A stretch of 64,000 nt of DNA from Linum tenue (taxonomy: Eukaryota > Streptophyta > Magnoliopsida > Malpighiales > Linaceae): NCBI GenBank assembly GCA_946122785.1, contig CAMGYJ010000008.1, forward strand, positions 20,671,475 to 20,735,474, written 5' to 3'. Of this stretch, positions 1-10,527 are shown one piece after another (the first letter of the stretch is position 1; every line of letters starts with the position of its first letter). The translations under genes and the position numbers were made by a program. The notes beneath the pieces were generated by a model, which was not told the origin of the DNA, did not search any database, and was given only the letters and a program-made list of their open reading frames with translations.

Positions 1-1373
1 GCAAGAGAGAAAATTCTGTTGGAAGTCATCGGGACTTTGGCCACCATGAAATTGTCAGCTTTGTTGATAATCTCGCACACGCCATTATCAAACAATAGCT
101 TGTAATTTTTCAGCATCAGTTGTCCCACGCTAAGTAGATTGAGAGTTAGCTCCGGAACATACAAAACATCTCGGATGAGAGTTTTGTTACCTTCTTCTGT
201 GCATACAACAACTGTGCCTTTTCCTTCCACTTTTAGCTTCTTCCCGTCTCCCAATTTGACTTGAGAGCGGTATTTGTCATCGATGTCGGTGAAGGACTCC
301 AGATCTCCAGTCATGTGGTTACTGCAACCACTATCCACCATCCAGGGAAGCTGTGTTTTTTGCTCACCATTCAAGCATGATAAGGCCACCATATTGCTTT
401 CTTCATTTTTGGTGCCGCTTGACTCGCCTTCTTCTTGCTTGTTCTGGAACCAGCAATCTCTCTAGGAGTGGTTTTGAATTCTGCACTTGGTGCACTTGAA
501 TCTGCAGTCTTTTGTTGCATGACCCGCCTTTTTGCAAATTATGCAACTCGAGCCGGTGTAGCCCGATCTTTGTTGTTGATAATTTTGTCTGTTGTTTCCT
601 CTGTAATTGGATCTTCCTCTTCCTCTTCCTTGTGAGTTTCCCCCTCTCTGGCCTTTCTCTGATTTGGCATATTTACTTTCCGTCATGTTGACTTTTGACG
701 AGAAAGCTTGCTCCAATGGCGGTTTTGTGAAGCGGCTCATTATTTGCTCGTGTGCTACAAGTGAGCCCATCAACTCGCTCATTGGTAGATTTGCCAAATC
801 TTTGGTTTCTTCAATGACAGCAACAATATGCTCGAACTTTGATGACAAACTGTGGAGAATTCTCTCCACAATTTTTCTTTCTTCCATGACGTCACCAGTG
901 GCTTTGATCTGGTTGACTGTCTCCGCCACACGCGAATGGAAGTCTTTAATGGTGTCGGTTTCCTTCATCATCAAGTTGTCAAACTGTCGCCATAAACTTT
1001 GTCGCCTGATGGAGATCGCCTTTTCAGAACCTTGGAATTGTTCACGCAAGACATCCCAAGCTTCTTTGGCCTTTTTGATGCCATAGATTCTGGGGTAAAT
1101 TGATTTGCTCACTGCTTGCTGAATGATTCTCAAGGCGCTGGCATTTTGCTTGGCATTCTCCTAGTACTCCTTTGTCTGCTTGCCTGCTCGTTTCTTCGAG
1201 TCTTCATCCTCGTCTTGTGGATCTTCATATCCTTCTTGGACGATATCCCATAGATCTTGAGAGATGAAAATAGGCTCCATTTGGGCACTCCAGTACTCGT
1301 ACAATTCACCATCGAAAATGGGAATTTGATTTGAAAAGGTAGCAAACATGGTATGTGATGAAGTTGTTGCCAT
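1..1373 (-). pseudogene. copia gag-pol, left copy, broken and partial
   Basis: Gag starts with ATG at 1373 and reads like the right-hand copy. An in-frame TAG at 1161-1163 replaces a lysine codon of that copy after about 70 residues. The frame then stays open to a second TAG at 462-464, the same stop that is present in the right-hand copy. The first zinc knuckle (C-X2-C-X4-H-X4-C) is intact here, whereas the other copy has lost one cysteine. Beyond the stop comes the aspartic protease start with its MVDSGC motif near 322-345, followed by Ser where the other copy has Arg. The remaining pol lies outside the window. Confidence 0.88.
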
Positions 1374-1437
1374 GAGTTTTTGAGTAGATTTGGGTAGGCT
1401 AGAAAAATGGGGATTTAAGAGGATAGAAGGGTATTAA

Positions 1438-1449
1438 GCTCTGATACCA
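1438..1449 (-). other. copia primer-binding site, left copy
   Basis: Read on the minus strand this is TGGTATCAGAGC, complementary to the 3' end of initiator methionine tRNA and the usual Ty1-copia primer site. It lies four bases inside the LTR boundary at 1454. Confidence 0.9.
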
Positions 1450-1453
1450 AATT

Positions 1454-2011
1454 TGTTGGGTATTAGCGGAAATGTGGTATGATTTAGGATCAACACAAAG
1501 GAAACATATGGTGTTTAATCACTCAATTTAAGAAACACTCAAACAAACATAGCCTTATAATAATTGGCTTATGCTTTAACTCACAAATTCAGAACTCATA
1601 CACGGCAATTTTCTTTTCTTTCTTGCCAACACTTTCTGACTCTCTACTTCCCATGCCCATACTTTGTTACATATATATATCATGAAAGTAGAAAGAATTA
1701 CATATCAATTGACAACTTGGGGAACAAATAAATTAACTAGTTGGCCCCTTCCCTATCTTCATCATCACGTTGCTCCATGTGACTATGTTTAATATTGATT
1801 GGCCAATAGCATTTATTCATGCATTGATAATCTTGTCTTGAGAATTATTTTTGGCTCCATCTTTGACATGAGTTGCAGCAGAGAAGTAGATAGGTTTGGG
1901 AGATAAGCTTCTCAACCAACCATGTCCCATGTAGTAATGGTCTTCTTAAATATAGGTTCATCATTGATCACTTATTGATTTAATTTATCAAATGCAAATT
2001 ACCTTTCAACA
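1454..2011 (-). repeat. copia LTR, shared by the two tandem copies
   Basis: This is a 558-base LTR with TG...CA ends (TGTTG...CAACA). It differs from the LTR at 6162-6719 at only three positions that I counted, one near 1706 and two near 1955-1959, so the duplication or insertion is young. A purine-rich tract abuts it on one side and a tRNA-Met primer site on the other, so it acts as 3' LTR for one copy and 5' LTR for the next. Confidence 0.95.
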
Positions 2012-2021
2012 CCCCCTCTTA
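2012..2021 (-). other. copia polypurine tract
   Basis: On the minus strand an AAGAGGGGG-type purine run directly abuts the 3' LTR at 2011. This is the expected position of the plus-strand primer for reverse transcription. Confidence 0.85.
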
Positions 2022-2061
2022 ATTTGCAATTTGAAATAACTTCTTGAACTTCTCAAATTTC

Positions 2062-5000
2062 TCACGGGTAACCAACCGCCTTTGTCATGATATCTGCTTG
2101 GCTGGTCGTCGGTGTTGATAAATTCCATCACGATTAATCCTTCGTTGACGAGGTCTCGGAAGAAATGATGACGCAACTCGATATGCTTCGATCTTGCGTG
2201 AAATACTGGATTCTTTGTCATGGCTATGGCTGACATGTTGTCACAATGAATAATGGTTGGACCATTTTCATTTTGCTGCAAATCAGAAATTAATCTTTTT
2301 AGCCATACCGCTTCGCATGCTGCATCTGTAGCTGCGATATATTCTGCTTCCGCTGAGGATAATGCCACAGTCTTCTGCTTCTTTGAACTCCAGGAAATGG
2401 GTTTTGAACCCAGGCAGAATATGTACCCCGATGTGCTTTTTCGATCATCCAGTGATCCTGCCCAGTCACTATCGGTATATCCAGTCAGCTTGCTTTCTGC
2501 TTCTTTCTTGTATGTCAGGCCCAATTTTTTAGTACCTTGAAGATACCGCAAAATTCTTTTGGCTGCTGCAAAATGAAGTTTGCTAGGTTCATTCATAAAC
2601 CTTGATATAAGACTTACTGAATGACATATATCCGGCCTGGTATGTGTCAGGTAAATGAGTGACCCGACAAGACTTCTGTACAGCTTTCCATCAACTTTTT
2701 CAGCTCCATCATTGCGTTGTAATTTCTCGTTTAACGCCATGGTGTTGAGATTGGTTTGCACGTTCCCATGTGAAATCTTTTCAGCATATCTTCGGTGTAC
2801 TTCTCCTGTGAAATAAATATTTCTCCAGGTGACTGCTTCACTTGGATCCCAAGAAAATATTTCATGACTCCCAAGTCCGTCATTTCGAATTCTTTCATCA
2901 TGGTACTTTTGAATTCTTCGATCATATGTTGATTTGTACCTGTGTAAATCAAGTCATCAACATACAAACAAACCATTAGAAAATCTTTTCCTTCTCCCTT
3001 TTTGATGTAGAGAGATGCTTCACTCGGACTTCTTTGAAATCCATTCTGCTGAAAATATTGATTGATTCTGCTATTCCAGGCTCTCGGTGCTTGCTTTAGC
3101 CCGTATAAAGCCTTTCGGAGACGATAGACTTTGTCTTCTTCTCCTTTTTTCTCATAGCCTCGTGGTTGTTCCAAATAGACTTCTTCTTCCAGTTCTCCAT
3201 TCAGAAATGCTGATTTGACATCCAGCTGGTATACTGGTAACTCCAGTTGAGCAGCTAGAGCGAGAAATGTTCTGATGGTCTCCATCCTCACTACTGGTGC
3301 ATATGTCTCGTGAAAATCAATACCGGGCTGTTGTGAATAGCCCTTTAACACCAGTCGAGCTTTGTACTTCTGGATAGTACCATCTTCATTGAATTTGATC
3401 TTATAGATCCATTTGAGACCTATAACCGGCTTGTCCTCCGGTTGATCAACAAGCTCCCATGTCTTGTTTTTCTCGATCATAGAAATTTCTGCATCCATCG
3501 CCTCATTCCAAACTTCATCTTTGGCTGCTTCTTCAAAGACTTGAGGCTCACAAGAAAAATATGCAACATGACTTGTTTCATAAATTTCTTGCAAAGACCT
3601 TGTTCTCAACGGAGGTGAATCCGAGTCTGTTACGACGTCTCTGAAGTTGTCTCCTTCTGGGCTAGGTGCAGAATTTCTTTCTGGACTAGCAACTGGATCT
3701 GGGTAGTTGCTGGGATCTTTTGGAGTTGCTGAGTCCTCCAGAATTTCATAACTTGGTGGAGATTGAGAAATTGGATTTTCCCAATTCCACTCCGCCATCT
3801 CATCAAAGATCACATCTCGGGAAACTATCACCTCATTCTTTACTGGATTGTAAAGACGATAGCCTTTGGATTCATCACTGTAGCCGGTGAAGATCAGCTT
3901 CTCTCCCTTCTTGTCAAACTTGTCTCGGTTTGGGGTAGAAATATGTGCATAAGCTATGCACCCAAAGACTTTGAGGGGATCCACCTGTGGCCTCCTGTGG
4001 TGCCACGCATGTATCGGTGTCTTGTTCCGTACTGCTTTGGTTGGTGATCTGTTGAGGATGTAAATTGTCGTGTTGACTGCTTCTGCACACAAGTTGTTGG
4101 GAAGCTTCTTAGCTTTGAGCATACTTCTCGCCATCTCCACAATCGTACGGTTTTTCCGTTCTGCCACGCCATTTTGTTGTGGCGTGTAACGAACCGTCAG
4201 CTGCCTTTTGATTCCGTTGTTGCGGCAATACTCCATGAACGGAGTATAAATAAATTCTCCTCCACGATCTGTACGGAGAGTTTTGATTTGATGGCCACTT
4301 TCCTTCTCAGCTACTGCTTGGAATTGAAGGAATTTGGGAAAAGCTTCTGACTTTTGCTCCAGAAAGAATACCCACATCATTCTGGTGAAGTCATCTACAA
4401 ATAGTAGAAAGTATCTTTTGCCGCTGAGTGATTGTGTTCTGGTTGGACCGCATATGTCTGCATGTACCAACTCCAGTGGCGCTTTTGCTCTCCAAGATGT
4501 CTTTGGAAATGGTAAACGATGCATTTTGCCATATATGCATCCTTCACAGATTTTGTCTTCTCTGTTGATCTGGGGAAGTCCCACCACCATATTTTTCTGC
4601 CTCAGCAATTTGAGGCCTTTGAAGTTGAGATGACCGTATCTGAGATGCCATAGGAAGGATTGATCCAGATTTTCACTCTTGAATGCTACTTCACCATTTT
4701 GTGACATAGCAAGAGAGAAAATTCTGTTGGAAGTCATCGGGACTTTGGCCACCATGAAATTGTCAGCTTTGTTGATAATCTCGCACACGCCATTATCAAA
4801 CAATAGCTTGTAATTTTTCAGCATCAGTTGTCCCACGCTAAGTAGATTGAGAGTTAGCTCCGGAACATACAAAACATCTCGGATGAGAGTTTTGTTACCT
4901 TCTTCTGTGCATACAACAACTGTGCCTTTTCCTTCCACTTTTAGCTTCTTCCCGTCTCCCAATTTGACTTGAGAGCGGTATTTGTCATCGATGTCGGTGA

Positions 5001-5169
5001 AGGACTCCAGATCTCCAGTCATGTGGTTACGGCAACCACTATCCACCATCCAGGGAAGCTGTGATTTTTGCTCACCATTCAAGCATGATAAGGCCACCAT
5101 ATTGCTTTCTTCATTTTTGGTGCCGCTTGACTCGCCTTCTTCTTGCTTGTTCTGGAACCAGCAATCTCT
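2062..5169 (-). pseudogene. copia pol polyprotein, right copy, frameshifted
   Basis: Pol is in the same frame as gag and begins right after the TAG at 5170-5172. The domains in order are: aspartic protease (MVDSGC, followed by Arg rather than the Ser of the left copy); integrase zinc region (H-H-C-C, ending CEGCIYGK) and catalytic core (HADICGP, TDRGGEF, PQQNGVAERKN); reverse transcriptase (LDVKSAFLNG, YVDDLIYTG); and RNase H (DSDWAGS, SSAEAEY, CDN). The reverse-transcriptase frame ends in a stop shortly after KPISTP, and RNase H continues in another frame, so about one base is lost near 2737-2742. A second one-base indel near 2095-2104 puts the last few residues in a third frame. Confidence 0.92.
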
Positions 5170-6081
5170 CTAGGAGTGGTTTTGAATTCTGCACTTGGTG
5201 CACTTGAATCTGCAGTTTTTTGTTGCATGACCCGCCTTTTTGAAAATTATGCAACTCGAGCCGGTGTAGCCCGATCTTTGTTGTTGATAATTTTGTCTGT
5301 TGTTTCCTCTGTAATTGGATCTTCCTCTTCCTCTTCCTTGTGAGTTTCCCCCTCTCTGGCCTTTCTCCGATTTGGCATATTTACTTTCCGTCATGTTGAC
5401 TTTTGACGAGAAAGCTTGCTCCAATGGCGGTTTGGTGAAGCGGCTCATTATTTGCTCGTGTGCTACAAGTGAGCCCATCAACTCGCTCATTGGTAGATTT
5501 GCCAAATCTTTGGTTTCTTCAATGACAGCAACAATATGCTCGAACTTTGATGACAAACTGCGGAGAATTCTCTCCACAATTTTTCTTTCTTCCATGACGT
5601 CACCAGTGGCTTTGATCTGGTTGACTGTCTCCGCCACACGCGAATGGAAGTCTTTAATGGTGTCGGTTTCCTTCATCATCAAGTTGTCAAACTGTCGCCA
5701 TAAACTTTGTCGCCTGATGGAGATCGCCTTTACAGAACCTTGGAATTGTTCACGCAAGACATCCCAAGCTTCTTTGGCCTTTTTGATGCCATAGATTCTG
5801 GGGTAAATTGATTTGCTCACTGCTTGCTGAATGATTCTCAAGGCGCTGGCATTTTGCTTGGCATTCTCCTTGTACTCCTTTGTCTGCTTGCCTGCTCGTT
5901 TCTTCGAGTCTTCATCCTCGTCTTGTGGATCTTCATATCCTTCTTGGACGATATCCCATAGATCTTGAGAGATGAAAATTGGCTCCATTTGGGCACTCCA
6001 GTACTCGTACAATTCACCATCGAAAATGGGAATTTGATTTGAAGAGGTAGCAAACATGGTATGTGATGAAGTTGTTGCCAT
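5170..6081 (-). pseudogene. copia gag, right copy
   Basis: The 303-residue Gag starts at ATG 6081-6079, about 65 bases past the primer site. It has the plant copia Gag layout: an N-terminal region, a UBN2-like capsid region, a basic Arg/Gly/Gln-rich stretch and C-terminal zinc knuckles. The first knuckle reads CIIFKKAGHATKNC, so its second cysteine is Phe. The TAG at 5170-5172 sits inside what would be the second C-X2-C-X4-H-X4-C knuckle, and the frame continues into pol. Both the lost cysteine and the stop point to decay. Programmed readthrough is the alternative for the stop, since both copies share it. Confidence 0.88.
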
Positions 6082-6145
6082 GATTTTTTGAGTAGATTTG
6101 GGTAGGCTAGAAAAATGGGGATTTAAGAGGATAGAAGGGTATTAA

Positions 6146-6157
6146 GCTCTGATACCA
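6146..6157 (-). other. copia primer-binding site, right copy
   Basis: The minus strand reads TGGTATCAGAGC, as at 1438-1449. It is complementary to initiator tRNA-Met and lies four bases inside the LTR that begins at 6162. Confidence 0.9.
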
Positions 6158-6161
6158 AATT

Positions 6162-6719
6162 TGTTGGGTATTAGCGGAAATGTGGTATGATTTAGGATCA
6201 ACACAAAGGAAACATATGGTGTTTAATCACTCAATTTAAGAAACACTCAAACAAACATAGCCTTATAATAATTGGCTTATGCTTTAACTCACAAATTCAG
6301 AACTCATACACGGCAATTTTCTTTTCTTTCTTGCCAACACTTTCTGACTCTCTACTTCCCATGCCCATACTTTGTTACATATATATATCATGAAAGTAGA
6401 AAGAATTACATCTCAATTGACAACTTGGGGAACAAATAAATTAACTAGTTGGCCCCTTCCCTATCTTCATCATCACGTTGCTCCATGTGACTATGTTTAA
6501 TATTGATTGGCCAATAGCATTTATTCATGCATTGATAATCTTGTCTTGAGAATTATTTTTGGCTCCATCTTTGACATGAGTTGCAGCAGAGAAGTAGATA
6601 GGTTTGGGAGATAAGCTTCTCAACCAACCATGTCCCATGTAGTAATGGTCTTCTTAAATTTAGCTTCATCATTGATCACTTATTGATTTAATTTATCAAA
6701 TGCAAATTACCTTTCAACA
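6162..6719 (-). repeat. copia LTR, right end of the array
   Basis: This 558-base LTR with TG...CA ends is the 5' LTR of the complete copy. The next five bases, GAACA at 6720-6724, are the candidate target-site duplication, but the matching end of the array is outside the window. Confidence 0.95.
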
Positions 6720-7236
6720 GAACAGGGGAGGGGAATTGAGCCTCGAGCGTTTTGGTAGAACCCGATGATGTAGACGGAGCTAAGGATAAGGTTTGATAAG
6801 GTTTGGTCGTTTGATTTTGGAGGCAGTGATTAGGTGATGGTGATTAGAGAACGACGGCGCCATGGAAGGGGTTGGAAGAAGAAAAGAGGAACTTTGGAAG
6901 GGCAACGAGATGTTTTTAGATTAGGGTTTGAGTTTTGGGCTTTTTGGAATTTTGGAATAATAAAAGGGAACTTTTTAATTGTAGGTAATTATTTTTTATT
7001 TTAATTTAAATTACAAAATTATATTATATTATTTAGTGATGTGGCACACGCATAAGCCACATCAGACGTGTTTTGCTGAGTCACTAACGGAGTAAGTGTT
7101 TGACCGTCAATATAAACGGTCAATGAAAATTTTGGGCCAAATCTGTCCATTAATTTGAAAAGTAGCCCATAACTGTCTTATTGAAAAATTCGGGCCAAAA
7201 CTGACACTTACACCAAACTAGGGTATTAAGCCATAT
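6720..7236. other. no gene; probable remnant of an inverted-repeat element
   Basis: I find no coding gene here. From about 7030 to 7236 the sequence has the style of a plant Mutator-like terminal repeat: a GCCACATCAG stretch, 'cactaacggagt' and several phrases of the 'gggccaaa' type. The copia array may therefore have inserted into an older element whose other half lies left of the window. No partner terminus is visible. Confidence 0.35.
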
Positions 7237-7260
7237 TAATAACACATGTAAATACTATTT

Positions 7261-8845
7261 GACAAAATACACTTGTATAGCCAAAACTATCACGCTTATG
7301 CCACTTATATCCACATTTGGCGAAATACCACTAATAGCCACTTTCGTCCAATTCTTTAACGGTGTCAGTTAATAAGCTGATTGGACAAACAGAAAAGCTG
7401 AGTTGGCAAGTTTCTCTATTAACAATTTTGTGCTGGATTAATTTCAAAAAATAACAGTAAAAATTAAAATTAAAAAGAAACAAAAAATTCTCCACCCATC
7501 CCTCCATTTTCACTTTTCACTTCTCTCTCTTCGCATCTCTGTCGTCCGCCACACATCTCTAATTTTCCAAACCACCACCGTCGCCGACTCCCCCACCGCG
7601 ACCCCGACGATGCTTCCCTCTTCGCTCTAGCTCGGGGTTGCTCAGCCGCAATACCCTCCTCTCTGACAAGAACTCCATCGTCCCCGTCCCCAACCTCCTC
7701 CCCTTCTCCTCCGCCAGCAGTGGCAACCCTCCCCCACCTCACCACAACCATCGCGCCAACGAACCCTAGGCAAGGGGTAAAAATCATCCTCCTCCTCCGA
7801 TGGCGACAGAGACTCCGCCAAGTTCATGCGCAACGACGCGATCGGCTGACTTGTGTTGCTGCTTGACGACATCTTAAAATCCCCCATTCCGAATAGCCCA
7901 TCTCCAGAGCTGGAATGCCGCCGGAATAGAATCTAGCTATGGCGGAGACAGAGCTTGAATCTGAGTCGATAACCGCTGCCGCCTTTGGATTTTCGAGTCC
8001 CATCTTCCTCTCCGTCAAATCAAAAAATGAAAATCTCTTCCTCCCGTTTCTTCTATGTGAATCAATAGATGAAGCAGAGTTTTAATTGAAGCAAAGGCCT
8101 AGGATTCTAAAGGTTAACAACGGATTGCCCATCCCTTGAGGAATCGTCACCATTACTTGTAGACCTGCCGGGAAGTTGTGGGTGCCACTATGGCAACGGA
8201 TTCCTAGGTTCACAGAACATCAGCGAGTTCGGCTACAGAATTAGATTCTCCATTGGCATCCTCCTTCTATCCACCATCATCGAGTTCGGCTACGGAATTA
8301 GAGTCTCCATTGACATCCTCCTTCTATTCACCATCATCAATCTCGCCTTCCACTTCTGTCGCAACACTATCACCCCTTGGTTGGTTCTACCCAGCGGAGA
8401 TCCATGGCCACTTCCACCTCAATGCGGCTTGCTACAGTTTGGGGTTGAGTCGGAGGAAGAAAAGGAAGAGGGGGGAAAGATTATGTATTTTTATCTTTTG
8501 TTCCCCAATTAGTCCCCATTTAGTGAGAGTCTGTGTCACTATTTTCCCCAAGAATGGTAGAGGATTTTTAATTTATTTTTTTATTATATAATGTGTTAAT
8601 ATTTGTTTATGTGGCGCTGACGAGTCACTATTTGCTTATGTGGCATTGACGTGTCCGCTAAGTTAGCGCCTTGTCAACAAACCGTCAAAAAAGTTGACGG
8701 TGTTAATAACACTGTTAAAGTATCTAACGAAAATGGCTATATTTGGCACAAAAGTTTCAAAATCCTGGCTATAAGTGGTATTTCTCCAAATTTGGCTATA
8801 AGTGGCACAAACGTGAAAATTTTGGTAATACAAGTGTATTTTGCC
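7261..8845. mobile_element. Mutator-like inverted-repeat element with 9-bp target duplication
   Basis: This 1585-base element has long degenerate terminal inverted repeats: the left end GACAAAATACACTTGTA pairs with TACAAGTGTATTTTGCC at the right. An exact 9-bp duplication ATACTATTT lies at 7252-7260 and 8846-8854. The 9-bp duplication, long TIRs and GC-rich interior match nonautonomous Mutator-like elements. There is no transposase. The interior (about 7500-8500) looks like captured genic DNA but I could not identify its source. The TIRs resemble those of the element at 38143-39661. Confidence 0.85.
8224..8337 (+). repeat. 57-bp tandem duplication inside the nested element
   Basis: Two adjacent copies, beginning CGAGTTCGGCTAC at 8224 and 8281, have a period of 57 bases and a few substitutions. 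The period is a multiple of three, so a frame crossing it encodes a repeated 19-residue Ser/Pro-rich unit. Confidence 0.8.
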
Positions 8846-9319
8846 ATACTATTTTTAGCTAAACTTTTCACGGATTCTGAAATATTAACCAAAATTTTGA
8901 GTATACGAAATCTAACCAGTCAGTGTTTTTTCTTCATGCGCCAATTGGCATCTCCTGCCTTGTCCACAACCATAGTCGCTGCCTCCGTCTTCTCTCCATG
9001 CAAGTCCAAACCTAACCACCACGGCACCATCTGCATCAACAGTCATTGCCTCCGTCTTCTCTCCAACATCAATCGAGCCCTGCACCCACCCAATGTTGAC
9101 TTCGGCAGTGGCGACGATGATTTCAAAATCAGAAAACGTGGATTAACGATTAGTTTACGTGTAATTATGTTAAGGATAACGTTAACTTTAACGGAAAATG
9201 GCTATAGTTTTGTAGTGTTATAAAAGATTTTGCTAATATTTTGTTTTTTCAAAAATTTAGCTAGTATTTTAAAATCCGTCAAAAGGTTTGGCTAAAAAAT
9301 AGTATTTGTCATAATAACA

Positions 9320-10442
9320 ATTAATACTGTAACTGAAGTATCAAATGCATGTATATCATTCAAGTTCGTTGTTCATATACATAAGAGTAGGAAGTACATG
9401 TAAACATGTCGTTGTAAATCTCAAGTTTTTTGTGAGATTATTGAGATTGTTGTATTTTTTTTTTTCAACTATGTCTCTATCTTTTTATGAGTGTTGCTTT
9501 TTTATATTAAAAAGAAAAGGTAAAAGTGACATTTCGTCCAAAAAGTAATATAACTTATTTAAATAACACAACAACTATCACAAAAACCAAACGATATAGA
9601 CTACAATACACCAATTTTCGTATATACATGTATATTACTATGCATGCATTGATGACAATGCATCTATTTAACTATCACCGAAATCAAACGACCAAACAAT
9701 CTCTTAATTAATATTTTTTTCTTATCTAACGTGCTATATATGGCTATAAGATAATCATGTTCTTCAAGAATATAATTTTGGACGAAAAATGTACTCCTCT
9801 TTTAATTATTGGAAGAAATAAAAATAAGCTATCTGATTACTTTATTTGCGTTTAGTAAAATAATTTTCAGTTTATATGGGTTAAGCTCACAATAGATGAG
9901 ATGCAGAAAGTCTAAATAGCCCTTCCTATTTATGCGGAGAGGCTGAGAAAATTAGAATGGATTGGAGAAGATGCTGGGGAAGAAAGTCTATATAGTATTG
10001 GTAGAAGAAAGAGCCAAAGAGGTAGAAGATAGATAGATAGACGTGACCTTTTCCAATTTTCTGACAACATATTTTATTCATTCAAACCAAATAACATTTT
10101 CATTATTGACAAATACGCTTTGCATATGAATGTACGAAATAAATAGCTTCTAATTAGTTTGAGATAAATGGTACATAATTTATAAGTTTATCTAATAGAA
10201 AAAGTGGGTAAGACAAAGTATGAATCTGGTCATTTTTTAGTAGTACTGAACCTAGCCGGCATAAGAGTTAAAGTACAATTTTCAACTCAAATTGAATGTT
10301 ACTTTCATAATAAGTAGATTTATTGACAACAACCCCCCAAGAACTGAAGGGCTCCTAATCCTATATATAATCCTATATTTCTATGACTTCTTCTTCCAAC
10401 TTGCTCTTTGTTTTTCTTGCAAAAACTACAGCAACCAAAATC
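9320..10442. other. intergenic DNA, no gene seen
   Basis: This stretch is AT-rich with only short, low-complexity open frames. I see no gene or paired terminal repeats. It is the left flank of the LINE insertion. Confidence 0.6.
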
Positions 10443-10455
10443 CATCACTTGGCTT
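10443..10455. repeat. LINE target-site duplication, left copy
   Basis: CATCACTTGGCTT is repeated exactly at 16822-16834. It abuts the poly(A) tail of the minus-strand LINE, which appears as a T run at 10456-10464 on the plus strand. Confidence 0.92.
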
Positions 10456-10527
10456 TTTTTTTTTACAAAGAGTACCAACTTTTATTCCACCATTCAAATG
10501 AAAGATGAGAAACTCGGTTACAATTCT

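Larger units (their letters stand above)
1..2011 (-). mobile_element. Ty1-copia retrotransposon, left tandem copy (partial)
   Basis: This is the 5' part, in element orientation, of a second copia copy that leaves the window at its left edge. Bases 1-2011 match 4709-6719 at a constant offset of 4708 bases with only scattered substitutions. The LTR at 1454-2011 is shared: it is the 3' LTR of the complete copy to the right and the 5' LTR of this one. A primer-binding site (1438-1449), gag and the start of pol follow. The LTR-internal-LTR-internal order fits unequal recombination between LTRs or a tandem integration product. The left end and the target duplication lie outside the window. Confidence 0.92.
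1454..6719 (-). mobile_element. Ty1-copia retrotransposon, complete right copy
   Basis: This is a complete element of about 5.3 kb with LTRs 6162-6719 and 1454-2011, a tRNA-Met primer site at 6146-6157, gag, a copia-order pol (protease, integrase, reverse transcriptase, RNase H) and a purine tract next to the 3' LTR. Having integrase before reverse transcriptase defines the Ty1-copia superfamily. The coding region has an internal TAG and two frameshifts, so the copy is unlikely to be autonomous. I did not assign a lineage within copia. Confidence 0.95.
7245..9311. mobile_element. short inverted-repeat (Mutator-like) element, split by a nested element
   Basis: The left end (CATGTAAATACTATTT) and the right end (AAATAGTATTTGTCA) are inverted copies of each other. 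The flanks carry TAATAACA at 7237-7244 and 9312-9319, a target duplication of 8-9 bases. Without the nested element and its duplication (7261-8854) the host element is about 470 bases. Its middle (about 8930-9150) is a GC-richer segment, perhaps a captured fragment I could not identify. No transposase is present. Confidence 0.7.

Noticed and set aside
607..1086. Plus-strand open frame of 159 codons (repeated at 5315-5794)
   Set aside because: It is the antisense shadow of copia gag. It repeats only because the element does, and has no domain of its own.
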